The notes beneath the pieces were generated by a model that was not told where the DNA came from, did not search any database, and was given only the letters and a program-made list of their open reading frames with translations. This document shows, in pieces, positions 1 through 8,956 of a stretch of 64,000 bases of DNA (its first letter is position 1; each line of letters begins with the position of its first letter). Source of the DNA: Synechococcus sp. SynAce01 (GTDB lineage Bacteria; Cyanobacteriota; Cyanobacteriia; PCC-6307; Cyanobiaceae); contig NZ_CP018091.1 of assembly GCF_001885215.1 (NCBI RefSeq), forward strand, positions 310,001 to 374,000, in the 5' to 3' direction. Made by a program: the position numbers and the translations under genes.

Positions 1-199
1 GCATCCACTGCAATGGGTCTGAGGAGGGAAGCCAAGCAGGTTCTGCGCTAAAGAATGAACATTTTCCTAATCGGGATCAACACTCGGGATTACTCCAGAA
101 GTGTCGTCGCCAGGGCAGGGAGCGCTGTGAGAACCCAGACCACGTTTCCTTGCGGGAACAAGTCTCCAAAGATGTCATCGGCCATGGCCTGACTTACCC

Positions 200-823
200 A
201 TGGCCAGTTTGGCAACGGCCTTTGGACTTGGCCGTGGGTGTTTCGGACGCGAGGGCGTGCTCAGGGGTACTGGTACGTTTCCTGAAACCGGGGGAGACGA
301 CTGGTATAAATCCATCGAACGACTCATTGGCCAAACTGATTGGCCCAGCGAGAAGCTTTACACGAATGTCAATGATTGCTAAACTGCAGAATGACTTGTC
401 GTAAACCACATTTCAGGCATCCCCATTATCGTTTCATGTGCAGCCAGTTCGTCTTTACCGTGAGGCATGGGGCCTACCTGGTTGCACGACAGGCTTTGCA
501 TGGACGGCGGAGTCTCCCAAACTAGTACCCACGCAGACGTGGTGGCAGGCGTTAAGCGAGCCGTGATTGTTTCCCTGACAGACGGTGGCAGCAATGCTGT
601 GAAACATGGGCTTCGCACATCAGTCATGCCCAATACACTTCAAGCTGAAGTCAAGGCCCTTGAAGCACAGGGCACCAAAACCAAACTGATTGTGTGCGGC
701 TTGTCTCCAGGCATGACGCACATCAAGAGCCTCGTTGACCCCACCTCGATTAAACCCATGATGACCGATGGGCGCTCTAGAGGGGTTGACGAAGCCAAAG
801 AACTCGTTGCTTTTTGGAACTAG
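200..823 (+). pseudogene. Patatin-like phospholipase remnant
   Basis: One reading frame gives recognisable patatin-family sequence from about 300 onward: a WPSEKL block, then an AASSSLP-like block, then MDGGVSQTSTHADV, which matches the conserved DGG catalytic-Asp region, then the usual C-terminal helices. It is interrupted by three in-frame stops (TAA 380-382, TGA 392-394, TGA 461-463). The N-terminal half with the oxyanion-hole GGGxRG and the GxSxG nucleophile is not visible upstream, so this is a truncated and decayed gene. The last 118 codons from ATG 467 are still open but lack the catalytic serine. Family assignment is by motif memory and is moderately sure. Confidence 0.55.
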
Positions 824-1414
824 TATTAGTTGCCCTTTCATGCCTCATGCATAAATCACATCGTCACCACAATAGACAAATCCGCCATATTTTTTCATTT
901 TCTGTAGATGCGAAAGTTGCAGATCTACTCTATAAAAACTACTTTTCTCAGATATCGACTATCGGCCCATTAAGCGGGCACCTTGAAATAGTATCATTTC
1001 CAAGCCAGACCTGAGACGCCAAAAACTCATCCTGCGAACGCGCAGATCCCGCAGACATCCAACTCCATGGCTTCAAGTTAGTCCGCTTCCATCTAGCATT
1101 GATGATGGGTTAACGGCTGTGTCTATGATCAAACAGCGAGCTTAGTCTCTCACAGAGAATCGCCTAGAGCAGGCCATCATATTGACCTAATATATCTCAA
1201 AGCCTATGGATGTACCTCTCCACATCCCAGAATCAACACTATCCCATTCAGCTATGCCAAATGGACAGCTTCAATTACATAGCTCAAAGGCCGACAGGGA
1301 GTCGTGCGTACTTTTCAAGATACCCACAATAAGTTTTCGCATCTCAAGCATCAAGCCCGACAGGAGTAGCCATGTTAAATAGTTATCATCTTCATCGACA
1401 CAAAGCAACAGCAA
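824..1414. other. AT-rich intergenic stretch
   Basis: About 590 bases between the patatin remnant and the H+-ATPase. It is AT-richer than the core. I see no convincing gene, tRNA or repeat; short open frames here have no recognisable product. It may hold the promoter of the downstream ATPase, but no clear -35/-10 pair stands out. Confidence 0.5.
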
Positions 1415-1420
1415 GGGAGG
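1415..1420 (+). promoter_or_regulatory. Ribosome binding site of H+-ATPase
   Basis: GGGAGG lies 4 nt before ATG 1425. It supports that start rather than the internal ATG at 1461. Confidence 0.6.
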
Positions 1421-1424
1421 GCTC

Positions 1425-3896
1425 ATGAGAACAAGATCAGGTCAATCGAAAAGCTCAGAAATGGAATCAACAGATACAGAGCTTTCAAGTAATCTATCAA
1501 TACCTGATCTGATAGCAAAACTCAAAACATCTAAGACAGGGCTCAGCCAAGAGGAAGCTGATCAACGCCTTTCTAGGTACGGACCAAACGAATTAAAAGA
1601 ACAAAAAGCCAATCCCTTTCTGGCTTTTCTCCAGAACTTCTGGGGACCAATTCCATGGATGATTGAAATTGCAGCAGTTCTTTCGGCAATAGTGGGACAT
1701 TGGCCTGACTTCTTCATCATTCTCCTGTTGCTGATCTCCAATGCTTTTGTTGGCTTCTGGGAGGAACATGAGGCGGGCAACGCAATCGCTGCACTGAAGG
1801 CAAAGCTGTCTGTAAGAGCGCGAGTCAAACGGCATGGACAGTGGATCACGATCGCATCTCGTGAATTGGTACCAGGTGATTTGATCCGCCTGCGACTTGG
1901 TGACATTGTGCCCGCCGATGCCCGCCTGCTTGATGGGGATCCAGTCGAAGTCGATCAATCCGCTCTGACTGGCGAATCTTTACCCACTGAACGCAAGTCT
2001 GGCGAGGCCATATATTCAGGTTCAATCCTTCGCCAGGGGGAAGTCAGTGCAATAGTTTACGCGACAGGTTCAAAGACTTACTTCGGTAAGACCGCGCAAC
2101 TCGTGCAGACAGGACAGACAGTCAGCCATTTTCAAAAGGCAGTCTTGAAGATTGGCAATTATCTAATTGTCCTGGCTTTGGGGCTTGTAACGCTAATTAT
2201 TGTCGTTGCGATCATCCGAGGGGATCCCATCCTTACAACCTTGCAGTTCGCCTTGGTGTTGACAGTAGCGGCGATTCCTGTCGCCATGCCGACGGTTCTT
2301 TCGGTCACAATGGCCGTTGGAGCCCGATTGCTTGCCAAGAAACAGGCGATCGTAAGCAAATTGGTTGCAATCGAAGAGTTAGCAGGTGTAGACGTTCTCT
2401 GCGCGGATAAAACTGGCACACTGACCCAGAATAAGTTAACTTTAGGAGATCCCTTTTGTGTCAACTCAAGTTCTGTCGAGGAGGTCATTCTCTATGGTGC
2501 GCTGGCATCACGCTCGGAAAACAATGACACGATTGATCTCGCTGTATTGGATGGGATAAAGAGCAACCAGTCTCTAAATAATTACGAGATCGTCCACTTT
2601 ATCCCCTTTGACCCAGTGCATAAACGTACTGAATCTACAGTCAAGGGTAGTGACAGCAGGACCTTCAAGGTGACCAAGGGAGCACCGCAGGTAATTCTTG
2701 CTTTAGCTGAAAACACTCAGGAGATTAAAATGGCCGTTGACAAGGCTGTCAATGCATTTGCGGCACGAGGGTTTCGCTCGTTGGGAGTAGCGCGAGCAGA
2801 AGGGGATGGGCCCTGGCAATTTATAGGGGTTCTCCCCTTGTTCGATCCGCCCTGGGGCGATGCAAAGAGCACAATCGCTACGGCAAGCAAGATGGGTGTT
2901 CAGATCAAGATGGTGACAGGCGATGCACTCGCGATCGCTAAGGAAACAGCAAAAGTACTGGGGCTGGGCACAACTATTCTCGATGCCAGCAGTCTGGGCG
3001 ATGTCAAGCAGCAAGAGACAACGGCGGCAGCTAAATCCATCGAGCAAGCCGATGGCTTCGCCCAAGTGTTCCCTGAACACAAGTTCCATATTGTCGATGT
3101 GCTGCAAAAACACGGTCACTTTGTTGGCATGACCGGTGATGGTGTGAATGACGCCCCTGCGCTGAAAAAATCGGACTGCGGCATTGCTGTTTCGGATGCA
3201 ACAGAGGCGGCAAGGGCAGCCGCAGACATTGTGCTGCTGACGCCTGGACTGTCGGTGATTATTGAAGCGATCAAGGAGAGTCGCCGCATTTTTCAACGGA
3301 TGAACAGCTACGCGATCTACCGCATCACCGAAACGCTGCGCGTTCTGTTGTTGATGACATTGGCAATCCTGGTGTTCAACTTCTATCCTGTCACCGCTGT
3401 CATGATCGTCATACTGGCATTACTCAACGATGGTGCAATATTATCGATCGCCTATGACCGCGTTCATTATCGCGATCAGCCTGAAGTATGGGATATGCGC
3501 TTAGTGCTAAGCATCTCTACCGTGCTGGGCGTAATGGGCGTAATCTCTGCATTTGGATTATTTTATCTGGGAGAGCGTGTTTTTCTACTAGATCGCGACC
3601 ATATCCAGACCTTGATGTACCTAAAACTCTCTATCGCAGGACATTTAACCATCTTCCTGACACGTACACAAGGACCGTTCTGGTCGATTCGTCCCGCAAG
3701 GATTCTATGGTTCGCCGTTCTCGGCACCCAGGCTCTTGCCACGGTGATCGCCGTCTATGGGTTCTTCATGACACCGCTCGGCTGGGGCTGGGCACTGTTC
3801 GTTTGGGGCTACGCACTGGTTTGGTTCCTTGTCAATGACCGCGTGAAGCTACTCGCCTATTGGCTTCTAATACCGCGTCGATTGAAATTCTCCTAA
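1425..3896 (+). CDS. Plasma-membrane proton-efflux P-type ATPase (P3A type)
   Basis: An 823-residue ATP-driven cation pump. Visible are the N-terminal cation-ATPase domain (LSQEEADQRLSRYGPNEL), the actuator motif TGES near residue 183, the phosphorylation motif DKTGTLTQNK with Asp near 328, and the hinge motif TGDGVNDAP near 571, followed by about six C-terminal membrane segments. The length and the MTGDGVNDAPALKKSDCGIAV segment fit the plant/fungal-like H+-ATPase branch, expected to export protons from the cytoplasm. No autoinhibitory C-terminal extension is seen. It stands alone in an AT-rich segment next to a decayed gene, which suggests acquisition. H+ rather than another cation as substrate is inferred from family resemblance. 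Confidence 0.9.
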   Translation: MRTRSGQSKSSEMESTDTELSSNLSIPDLIAKLKTSKTGLSQEEADQRLSRYGPNELKEQKANPFLAFLQNFWGPIPWMIEIAAVLSAIVGHWPDFFIILLLLISNAFVGFWEEHEAGNAIAALKAKLSVRARVKRHGQWITIASRELVPGDLIRLRLGDIVPADARLLDGDPVEVDQSALTGESLPTERKSGEAIYSGSILRQGEVSAIVYATGSKTYFGKTAQLVQTGQTVSHFQKAVLKIGNYLIVLALGLVTLIIVVAIIRGDPILTTLQFALVLTVAAIPVAMPTVLSVTMAVGARLLAKKQAIVSKLVAIEELAGVDVLCADKTGTLTQNKLTLGDPFCVNSSSVEEVILYGALASRSENNDTIDLAVLDGIKSNQSLNNYEIVHFIPFDPVHKRTESTVKGSDSRTFKVTKGAPQVILALAENTQEIKMAVDKAVNAFAARGFRSLGVARAEGDGPWQFIGVLPLFDPPWGDAKSTIATASKMGVQIKMVTGDALAIAKETAKVLGLGTTILDASSLGDVKQQETTAAAKSIEQADGFAQVFPEHKFHIVDVLQKHGHFVGMTGDGVNDAPALKKSDCGIAVSDATEAARAAADIVLLTPGLSVIIEAIKESRRIFQRMNSYAIYRITETLRVLLLMTLAILVFNFYPVTAVMIVILALLNDGAILSIAYDRVHYRDQPEVWDMRLVLSISTVLGVMGVISAFGLFYLGERVFLLDRDHIQTLMYLKLSIAGHLTIFLTRTQGPFWSIRPARILWFAVLGTQALATVIAVYGFFMTPLGWGWALFVWGYALVWFLVNDRVKLLAYWLLIPRRLKFS

Positions 3897-4240
3897 TTGT
3901 TTTCAATCGCTGAGTTTTAGGGTCAGAATATGGGGCGTTAGTGGATGAGCGTTGCGGAATCAACTCCGCCAGAGTGGTTCAACTAAACAGCAAGGGCTCG
4001 CCCAACGAAGGCATCACCACTCTCCATCTTTCACCGTTCCAGCTGGCTCCATAGGTCCAGAGCTGCTCCAGAAGATGGTTTCTTACTGGCGAGCCTTTTT
4101 CTATCTATTGATGCGATAGCTGTATCTGTTTCACAATTCATGGCTGAGACGCGCGCTCGCACCCACGAACATCAACGACAGGGTGGATGGGCATCCGGGT
4201 AAGAAGCCAGGCCTTTGCCAGCCATTGGTAGCGTCAGTCC
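3897..4240. other. Intergenic region with distant inverted repeat
   Basis: This is 344 bases without a gene. GGCTCGCC (3995-4002) and GGCGAGCC (4088-4095) are complementary, and the second is followed by five T. They could close a long hairpin acting as a terminator for the ATPase or the end of a small RNA, but the 85-nt loop makes this weak. Nothing else was seen. Confidence 0.3.
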
Positions 4241-5347
4241 ATGAATGCGCCGTTTTCTCGCCGTAAGCTTCTTGCCCTCGCCGCCGGCGCCGCCGGTGCC
4301 GGTGGCTTGCGGGCCCTGGGGGTCTGGCCTGGGGGGAGCCAGACGGCTGAAGGCGAGATCAGCGCCAGCGCTGCGGCAGCCCCAGGAGCGGCGAGCGCGG
4401 CGGAACTTGCCGCCGGAGTGAAACTGCCAGCGCGGGCCGATCTCCGCCTGGTGCTGATCTCTGATCTCAACTCCAGTTACGGCTCCACCACCTACATCCC
4501 CGAGGTGGCCAGGGCCGTGTCCCTGATCCCCTCGCTGCGCCCTGACCTGGTGCTTTGCGCCGGCGACATGGTGGCCGGACAGAAGACCAGCCTCAGCGAT
4601 GGCCAGCTCAGGGCGATGTGGGCGTCTTTCGGGGGGCGGATCCTGGCGCCCTTACGCAACGCCGGCCTGCCCTTTGCGCCAACGATGGGCAACCATGACG
4701 CGTCGTCGAGCCGCAGCGGCGGGCGTTACACGTTCGAGCGTGAGCGCCAGGAAGCGGCCCGTTTCTGGACGAGTCGCCGCAAAGATCTGGGGCTCTCCTT
4801 CCTGGATGCCTCGGGCTTTCCCTTCTTCTATTCCGTTCTGCAGGATGGGCTGTTCCTGCTGGTCTGGGACGCCTCCTCCGCCCTGATTTCAGCCGAGCAG
4901 CTGCGTTGGGCCGAGCGCAGCCTCGCCTCTGACGCCGCCCGCTTGGCCCGCCGCAGGCTCGTACTCGGCCACCTGCCCCTGCAGGCCGTGGCCAAGGGCC
5001 GCGACAGCGGCGGCAACGTGCTGAGCGGAGCGAGCAGCTTGCGCCAGCTCCTGGAGCGCTACGACGTGGAGGCCTACATCAGCGGCCACCAGCACGCCTA
5101 TTTCCCGGCCCGGCTTGGCCAGCTCGATCTTTTCGCGCTCGGCGCCAGCGGCAGCGGCCCGCGCCAACTACTCCTGGGAGGCGCCGCCGCCTTCCAGACC
5201 CTCACCGTGCTCGATCTCTCCTGGCAGAGCGGAAGCACCCGTGACACCACCTACAACCTGCGCACCCTGGAGGTGGTGAACCGCAACGCCCTCCCGGGTC
5301 GAATCATCAACCGCCAGGGCCAGGCGCTGGTGCGGCGAGCCGGCTGA
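4241..5347 (+). CDS. Secreted calcineurin-like metallophosphoesterase
   Basis: A 368-residue protein. The N-terminus MNAPFSRRKLLALAAGAAG has a twin-arginine-like RRK followed by a hydrophobic stretch, so Tat export is likely. Metallophosphoesterase motifs run in order: SDLN (residues 74-77, in place of the usual DxH), GDM (108-110), GNHD (150-153), GHLP (243-246) and GHQHAY (282-287). These are the di-metal ligands of the superfamily. The substrate is unknown. The 3' end overlaps the convergent NADH dehydrogenase gene by 41 bp. The long Ala-rich stretch between signal and domain is a linker. Confidence 0.85.
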   Translation: MNAPFSRRKLLALAAGAAGAGGLRALGVWPGGSQTAEGEISASAAAAPGAASAAELAAGVKLPARADLRLVLISDLNSSYGSTTYIPEVARAVSLIPSLRPDLVLCAGDMVAGQKTSLSDGQLRAMWASFGGRILAPLRNAGLPFAPTMGNHDASSSRSGGRYTFERERQEAARFWTSRRKDLGLSFLDASGFPFFYSVLQDGLFLLVWDASSALISAEQLRWAERSLASDAARLARRRLVLGHLPLQAVAKGRDSGGNVLSGASSLRQLLERYDVEAYISGHQHAYFPARLGQLDLFALGASGSGPRQLLLGGAAAFQTLTVLDLSWQSGSTRDTTYNLRTLEVVNRNALPGRIINRQGQALVRRAG

Positions 5348-6737
5348 CCCCGGGGATCTCGGAGATCTCGGTGGCCGCCGGAGCCCGCGTCAGGCCCACA
5401 TCCACGCCGATGTGCTGCTCCGGGCGGCCGGTGATCAGCAGGGCGCTGCGCTGACGGGTGGCGATCTGCCACAGCCAGCGGGTGAGCAGGGTGATGCGGT
5501 TTTCGGTGGCAGGGATGAAGGCCAGGTGGGCCAGTCCCCAGAGCAGCCAACCGAGCAAGCCAGTGACGCGCAGGCCGCGCAGGTCGGCCACCGCGAACAG
5601 CGGACCGATCACCGCCATGGAGCCAAGATCCAGCCAGCGGAAGGGCGGACTGACCTCGCCCTTGATCTGGCGCAGGATGTCGCCGGCCACCCACGACCCC
5701 ATCTGCACCGCCGGGCCGGCCATGCCGGGCAGCGGCGCGCCGTCGCTGGTGTGGCCGTAGCTGCAGAGATCGCCCACCACCCGCAGCTCCGGATGACCCG
5801 GCACCGAGAAATCGGGCTCCACCAGCACGCGCCCGAGGCGATCCACAGCGCAGCCGCTGCGCTCGGCCAGCAGTTTTCCGAGCCGTGAGGCCCGCACCCC
5901 AGCGGTCCAGCAGACGGTGGCGGCCTCGAGAAAGCGGGGTTCCCCTTCTTCCTTGAGCAGGACCTTGCCCGGCTCGATCGCCCCCACCATTGAGCCCAGA
6001 CACAGCTCCACCCCATTGCGCTCCAGGTACTCCGCTGCCGCCGCCGAGAGGCTGGGATGCATTGTTGGCAGCACCCGATCCACCGCATCCACCAGCACCA
6101 CCCGGCAGAGCTCCACCTGCAACTGCTTGAAATCGCGGCGGATGGCGCTGTGCATCAGCTCCACCAGGGAGCCCGCCAGTTCGCAACCGGCCGGCCCGGC
6201 ACCCACCACCACCACCGACTGCAGGAACTGGCGGCGCTGGGGATCGGTGGTCTGCTCGGCCTCTTCCAGGGCCATCAGCAACCGGCGACGAATTTCCTGG
6301 GCGTGCTCCAGGATCTTCATCGGCGGTGCCAGCGGCCGCCATTCCTCGTGACCGAAATAGGTGCTGCCCGAACCGCAGGCCAGCACCAGCTGGTCGTAGC
6401 CGTAGTGATGGCCGTTGAACCGCAGGGAACGGTTCTCCAGATCAAGGTCGGTGACCTCCCCCAGCAGCACCTGAACGTTGGGGGCCTGACCCACCATCTG
6501 GCGCAGGGGCGAGGCCACATCCGCCGCCGAGACCAGCCCCGAAGCCACCTGATAGAGGAGGGGCTGAAACAGGTTGAAATTGCGCTTGTCAATCAGGGTG
6601 ACGCGCACCGGCTGGCGGGCCAGGGCCTGGCAGACGCGAACGCCGGCGAAGCCACCGCCCACCACCACCACATGGGGCCAGCTCGCCTGGGTGGCGGCGG
6701 GGGGGTCGAGTTCAAGAAAGAAGCGTTCCGGCGCCAT
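5307..6737 (-). CDS. ndh: NAD(P)/FAD-dependent oxidoreductase, type II NADH dehydrogenase family
   Basis: Single-chain flavoprotein of the NDH-2 family, expected to oxidise NAD(P)H at the membrane and pass electrons to quinone without pumping protons. It shows an FAD-binding GGGFAG at residues 27-32, a KRNFNLFQPLLYQVA block typical of the family, and a second Rossmann motif VVVGAGPAGCELAG for NAD(P)H. A C-terminal region rich in W and L may contact the membrane. ATG 6737 is chosen because it sits closest to the Rossmann fold; a 10-residue longer form from 6767 is possible. It converges on, and overlaps, the phosphoesterase gene. Confidence 0.85.
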   Translation of the reverse strand: MAPERFFLELDPPAATQASWPHVVVVGGGFAGVRVCQALARQPVRVTLIDKRNFNLFQPLLYQVASGLVSAADVASPLRQMVGQAPNVQVLLGEVTDLDLENRSLRFNGHHYGYDQLVLACGSGSTYFGHEEWRPLAPPMKILEHAQEIRRRLLMALEEAEQTTDPQRRQFLQSVVVVGAGPAGCELAGSLVELMHSAIRRDFKQLQVELCRVVLVDAVDRVLPTMHPSLSAAAAEYLERNGVELCLGSMVGAIEPGKVLLKEEGEPRFLEAATVCWTAGVRASRLGKLLAERSGCAVDRLGRVLVEPDFSVPGHPELRVVGDLCSYGHTSDGAPLPGMAGPAVQMGSWVAGDILRQIKGEVSPPFRWLDLGSMAVIGPLFAVADLRGLRVTGLLGWLLWGLAHLAFIPATENRITLLTRWLWQIATRQRSALLITGRPEQHIGVDVGLTRAPAATEISEIPGVSRLAAPAPGPGG

Positions 6738-6860
6738 TGAATCGGTGAGCATCAGCAAGACCAACAAGTTGACGTTTAGGGCGCAGGCGCCGAGCGGGTT
6801 GTCTCCGTTGCAGCACTCGCACAGGCAGGGCGGGAACTGGGCTGGGCCTTGATGGGCGGG

Positions 6861-8066
6861 CTAGGCCGGTTCGGCCAAAAACAGGGGGGTGTCGCCTGAA
6901 CGGGGCTGGGCCTGATCCGCTCCGGACTCGCCCCGGGCAAAGGCCAGCCAGCGGAAATCACCGAGGGCGGCGGGATCCACCAGCCGCAGCAAGGCTTCGC
7001 GACGGGCCAGCAGCTCGCCCAGCCCGGCGCCGCCCTGGTGCTGAAGCCCGTGCAGCCGTTCCGCCAGCCCCAGGGCCAGCAGCGCCTCCCCCTGGCGGCA
7101 CTGACCCAGCAGCTGCCAACCGCTGGCGCTGGCCGCCGCCACCAGGCTGTCGATGCAGAGGTGGGCGGTGAGATCCCAGTGGCCGGGATCGGCCAGGGGA
7201 TCGCTGCTGGCCTGCTGGCCCCGGTAGGCCATCAAGGTGCCGTTGGAGCGCTGCGGCGCGTAGTAGCGCCAGGCCTCCAGGGCGTAGTCGACCACCAGCA
7301 GGCGGCCGCAGCGCAGCGCCGCACCACAGGCCGCCAGCCAGGGCTCGAGCCCCGGATGCAGCTCCGTGCACCAGCCTGGAGGCCGCTGCTCCCCAGGCGG
7401 TTGCAGGCCCAGGGGCTGCAGCCGTGCCGCTGCCGCCGGCTCCAGGGGTCCGCCGGGCTCCAGCCGCAACGTTCCCTGCTGGAGCGTCACCAGCTGCTGG
7501 CGCCAGCCCGCCCCGCTGCTCACGATCCGCTCCACCGCCAGGGCATCGAGCACCTCGTGGGCCAGCACCACGCCCCGCAGCGGCCGCGCCGCCAGCTCCT
7601 CGAAGCTGCTCCAGCGCACCGGCAGCGGGCAATCCTCAAGCCGCTGCCGCTGGCGGGCGGCCATGCCGGCGTTGGGCTCCACCAGCACCAGCTCGGTGCA
7701 GGCCGCCAGCAACGGCCAACCGTCCACCAGCGCAGCGGCCAGCTGCCCGGCCAGGTCGCCCTCGCCAGGGCCGGTCTCGATCAGGGAGAGGCGGGAGCTG
7801 CCGATCTCCTGCGAAGAGGTGTCTTGCGTCGGTGGATCCAGTGCAAGCTCCTTGAGCCACTGGGCAACCTGGGCCGCGAGCAGGCCGGCAAAGTCAGCCC
7901 CCAGCGACGGGGCCGTGGCGAAATCGCCATGGCGGCCGATGCGCAGGCGGCCAGCTCCGTAGGCACCGTGCTCAGGGTCATGCAACGCCCAGTCCATGTA
8001 GCGGGCGAAGGGCACGCTGCCGCCTGCCGCTTCGAGGCGCTGTTGCAGCCAGGCAGGAACGGGCAC
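6861..8066 (-). CDS. MidA/NDUFAF7-family SAM-dependent methyltransferase
   Basis: A 401-residue member of the DUF185 family, whose mitochondrial relative NDUFAF7 methylates an arginine of a complex I subunit. Diagnostic features are the N-terminal FARYMDWALHDPEHGAYG block (residues 20-37), GDFATAPSL (47-55) and the SAM-binding ETGPGEGDL (97-105). By analogy it may modify an NDH-1 subunit, but the target in cyanobacteria is an inference. It lies just upstream of ndh on the same strand with a gap of about 120 bp. Confidence 0.85.
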   Translation of the reverse strand: MPVPAWLQQRLEAAGGSVPFARYMDWALHDPEHGAYGAGRLRIGRHGDFATAPSLGADFAGLLAAQVAQWLKELALDPPTQDTSSQEIGSSRLSLIETGPGEGDLAGQLAAALVDGWPLLAACTELVLVEPNAGMAARQRQRLEDCPLPVRWSSFEELAARPLRGVVLAHEVLDALAVERIVSSGAGWRQQLVTLQQGTLRLEPGGPLEPAAAARLQPLGLQPPGEQRPPGWCTELHPGLEPWLAACGAALRCGRLLVVDYALEAWRYYAPQRSNGTLMAYRGQQASSDPLADPGHWDLTAHLCIDSLVAAASASGWQLLGQCRQGEALLALGLAERLHGLQHQGGAGLGELLARREALLRLVDPAALGDFRWLAFARGESGADQAQPRSGDTPLFLAEPA

Positions 8067-8113
8067 GGCAGGAGCCTGGCTGGAAGAGAATGAAGCGTCA
8101 CTGAAGCAGCCGC

Positions 8114-8950
8114 ATGGGTCAAGCCGACCGATCCCGTCCCACTCCTCCGCCTGGCCTGCTCGGGATCGCGGCGGCCCTGCTGGTGCTGCTGACGGCCCTG
8201 GGCGGCCTGGCCGGGGGGGCGATGGCGGCGGACAACCCTGAGTTGCTTCCCGATCACCCCACCCCGGTGATCGATCTGGCCCGGGCCCTCACCGACGGCC
8301 AGCGCGACAGCCTGGAAGCCGAACTGGCCGATTTTGAAACAAGCAGCGGCTGGAAGCTGCGGGTCCTCACCCAGTACGAGCGCACCCCCGGCCTGGCGGT
8401 GAAGGAGTTCTGGGGGCTCGATGAGCGCAGCCTCGTGCTTGTGGCCGATCCGCGCGGCGGCAACCTGCTCAACTTCAACGTCGGCGACGCCCTGTTCGCC
8501 CTGATGCCCCGCACCTTCTGGGTGGAGCTGCAGACGCGCTACGGCAACCAGTACTACGTGCGCGACCACGGCGAAGACGGCGCCATCGTTGATTCCCTCG
8601 CTGCCGTGGAAACCTGCCTGGAGCGGGGCGGCTGTCAGGTGGTGCCCGGCCTTCCCCAGGAGCAGTGGTTGCTCACCTTCTGCACCTCAGTGCTGGGCGG
8701 CTTGATCGTCGGCTTTGCCGGCTACCCACGCAAGGAGGGGGATCGGGTCGCCTGGAGTTGGGTGCTGCTGCTCTCACCGCTGTGGGGAATGCTGTTCCTG
8801 ATCTTTGGACTTGGGCCGGTGATCACGCGCACCTCAGATCTGCTGCCCATCCTGCGCAACAGCCTCGGCTTCCTGGGCTCAACGGTGCTGGCCTACCTGA
8901 TCGCCCAGCGCACGGTGGGCAAGCCCCCGCTCAGCGGCGATCAGGCCTGA
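8114..8950 (+). CDS. TPM-domain thylakoid protein (Psb32-like)
   Basis: A 278-residue protein with an N-terminal hydrophobic segment (residues about 14-37) ending in AMA, consistent with a signal or anchor, then a TPM domain (LPDHPTPVIDLARALTDGQRD onward) and two or three C-terminal membrane segments (about 178-260). Psb32/TLP18.3 relatives in thylakoids help photosystem II repair, so a thylakoid role is likely. It is transcribed divergently from midA and convergently with the lysozyme-like gene. Confidence 0.8.
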   Translation: MGQADRSRPTPPPGLLGIAAALLVLLTALGGLAGGAMAADNPELLPDHPTPVIDLARALTDGQRDSLEAELADFETSSGWKLRVLTQYERTPGLAVKEFWGLDERSLVLVADPRGGNLLNFNVGDALFALMPRTFWVELQTRYGNQYYVRDHGEDGAIVDSLAAVETCLERGGCQVVPGLPQEQWLLTFCTSVLGGLIVGFAGYPRKEGDRVAWSWVLLLSPLWGMLFLIFGLGPVITRTSDLLPILRNSLGFLGSTVLAYLIAQRTVGKPPLSGDQA

Positions 8951-8956
8951 ACTGAT

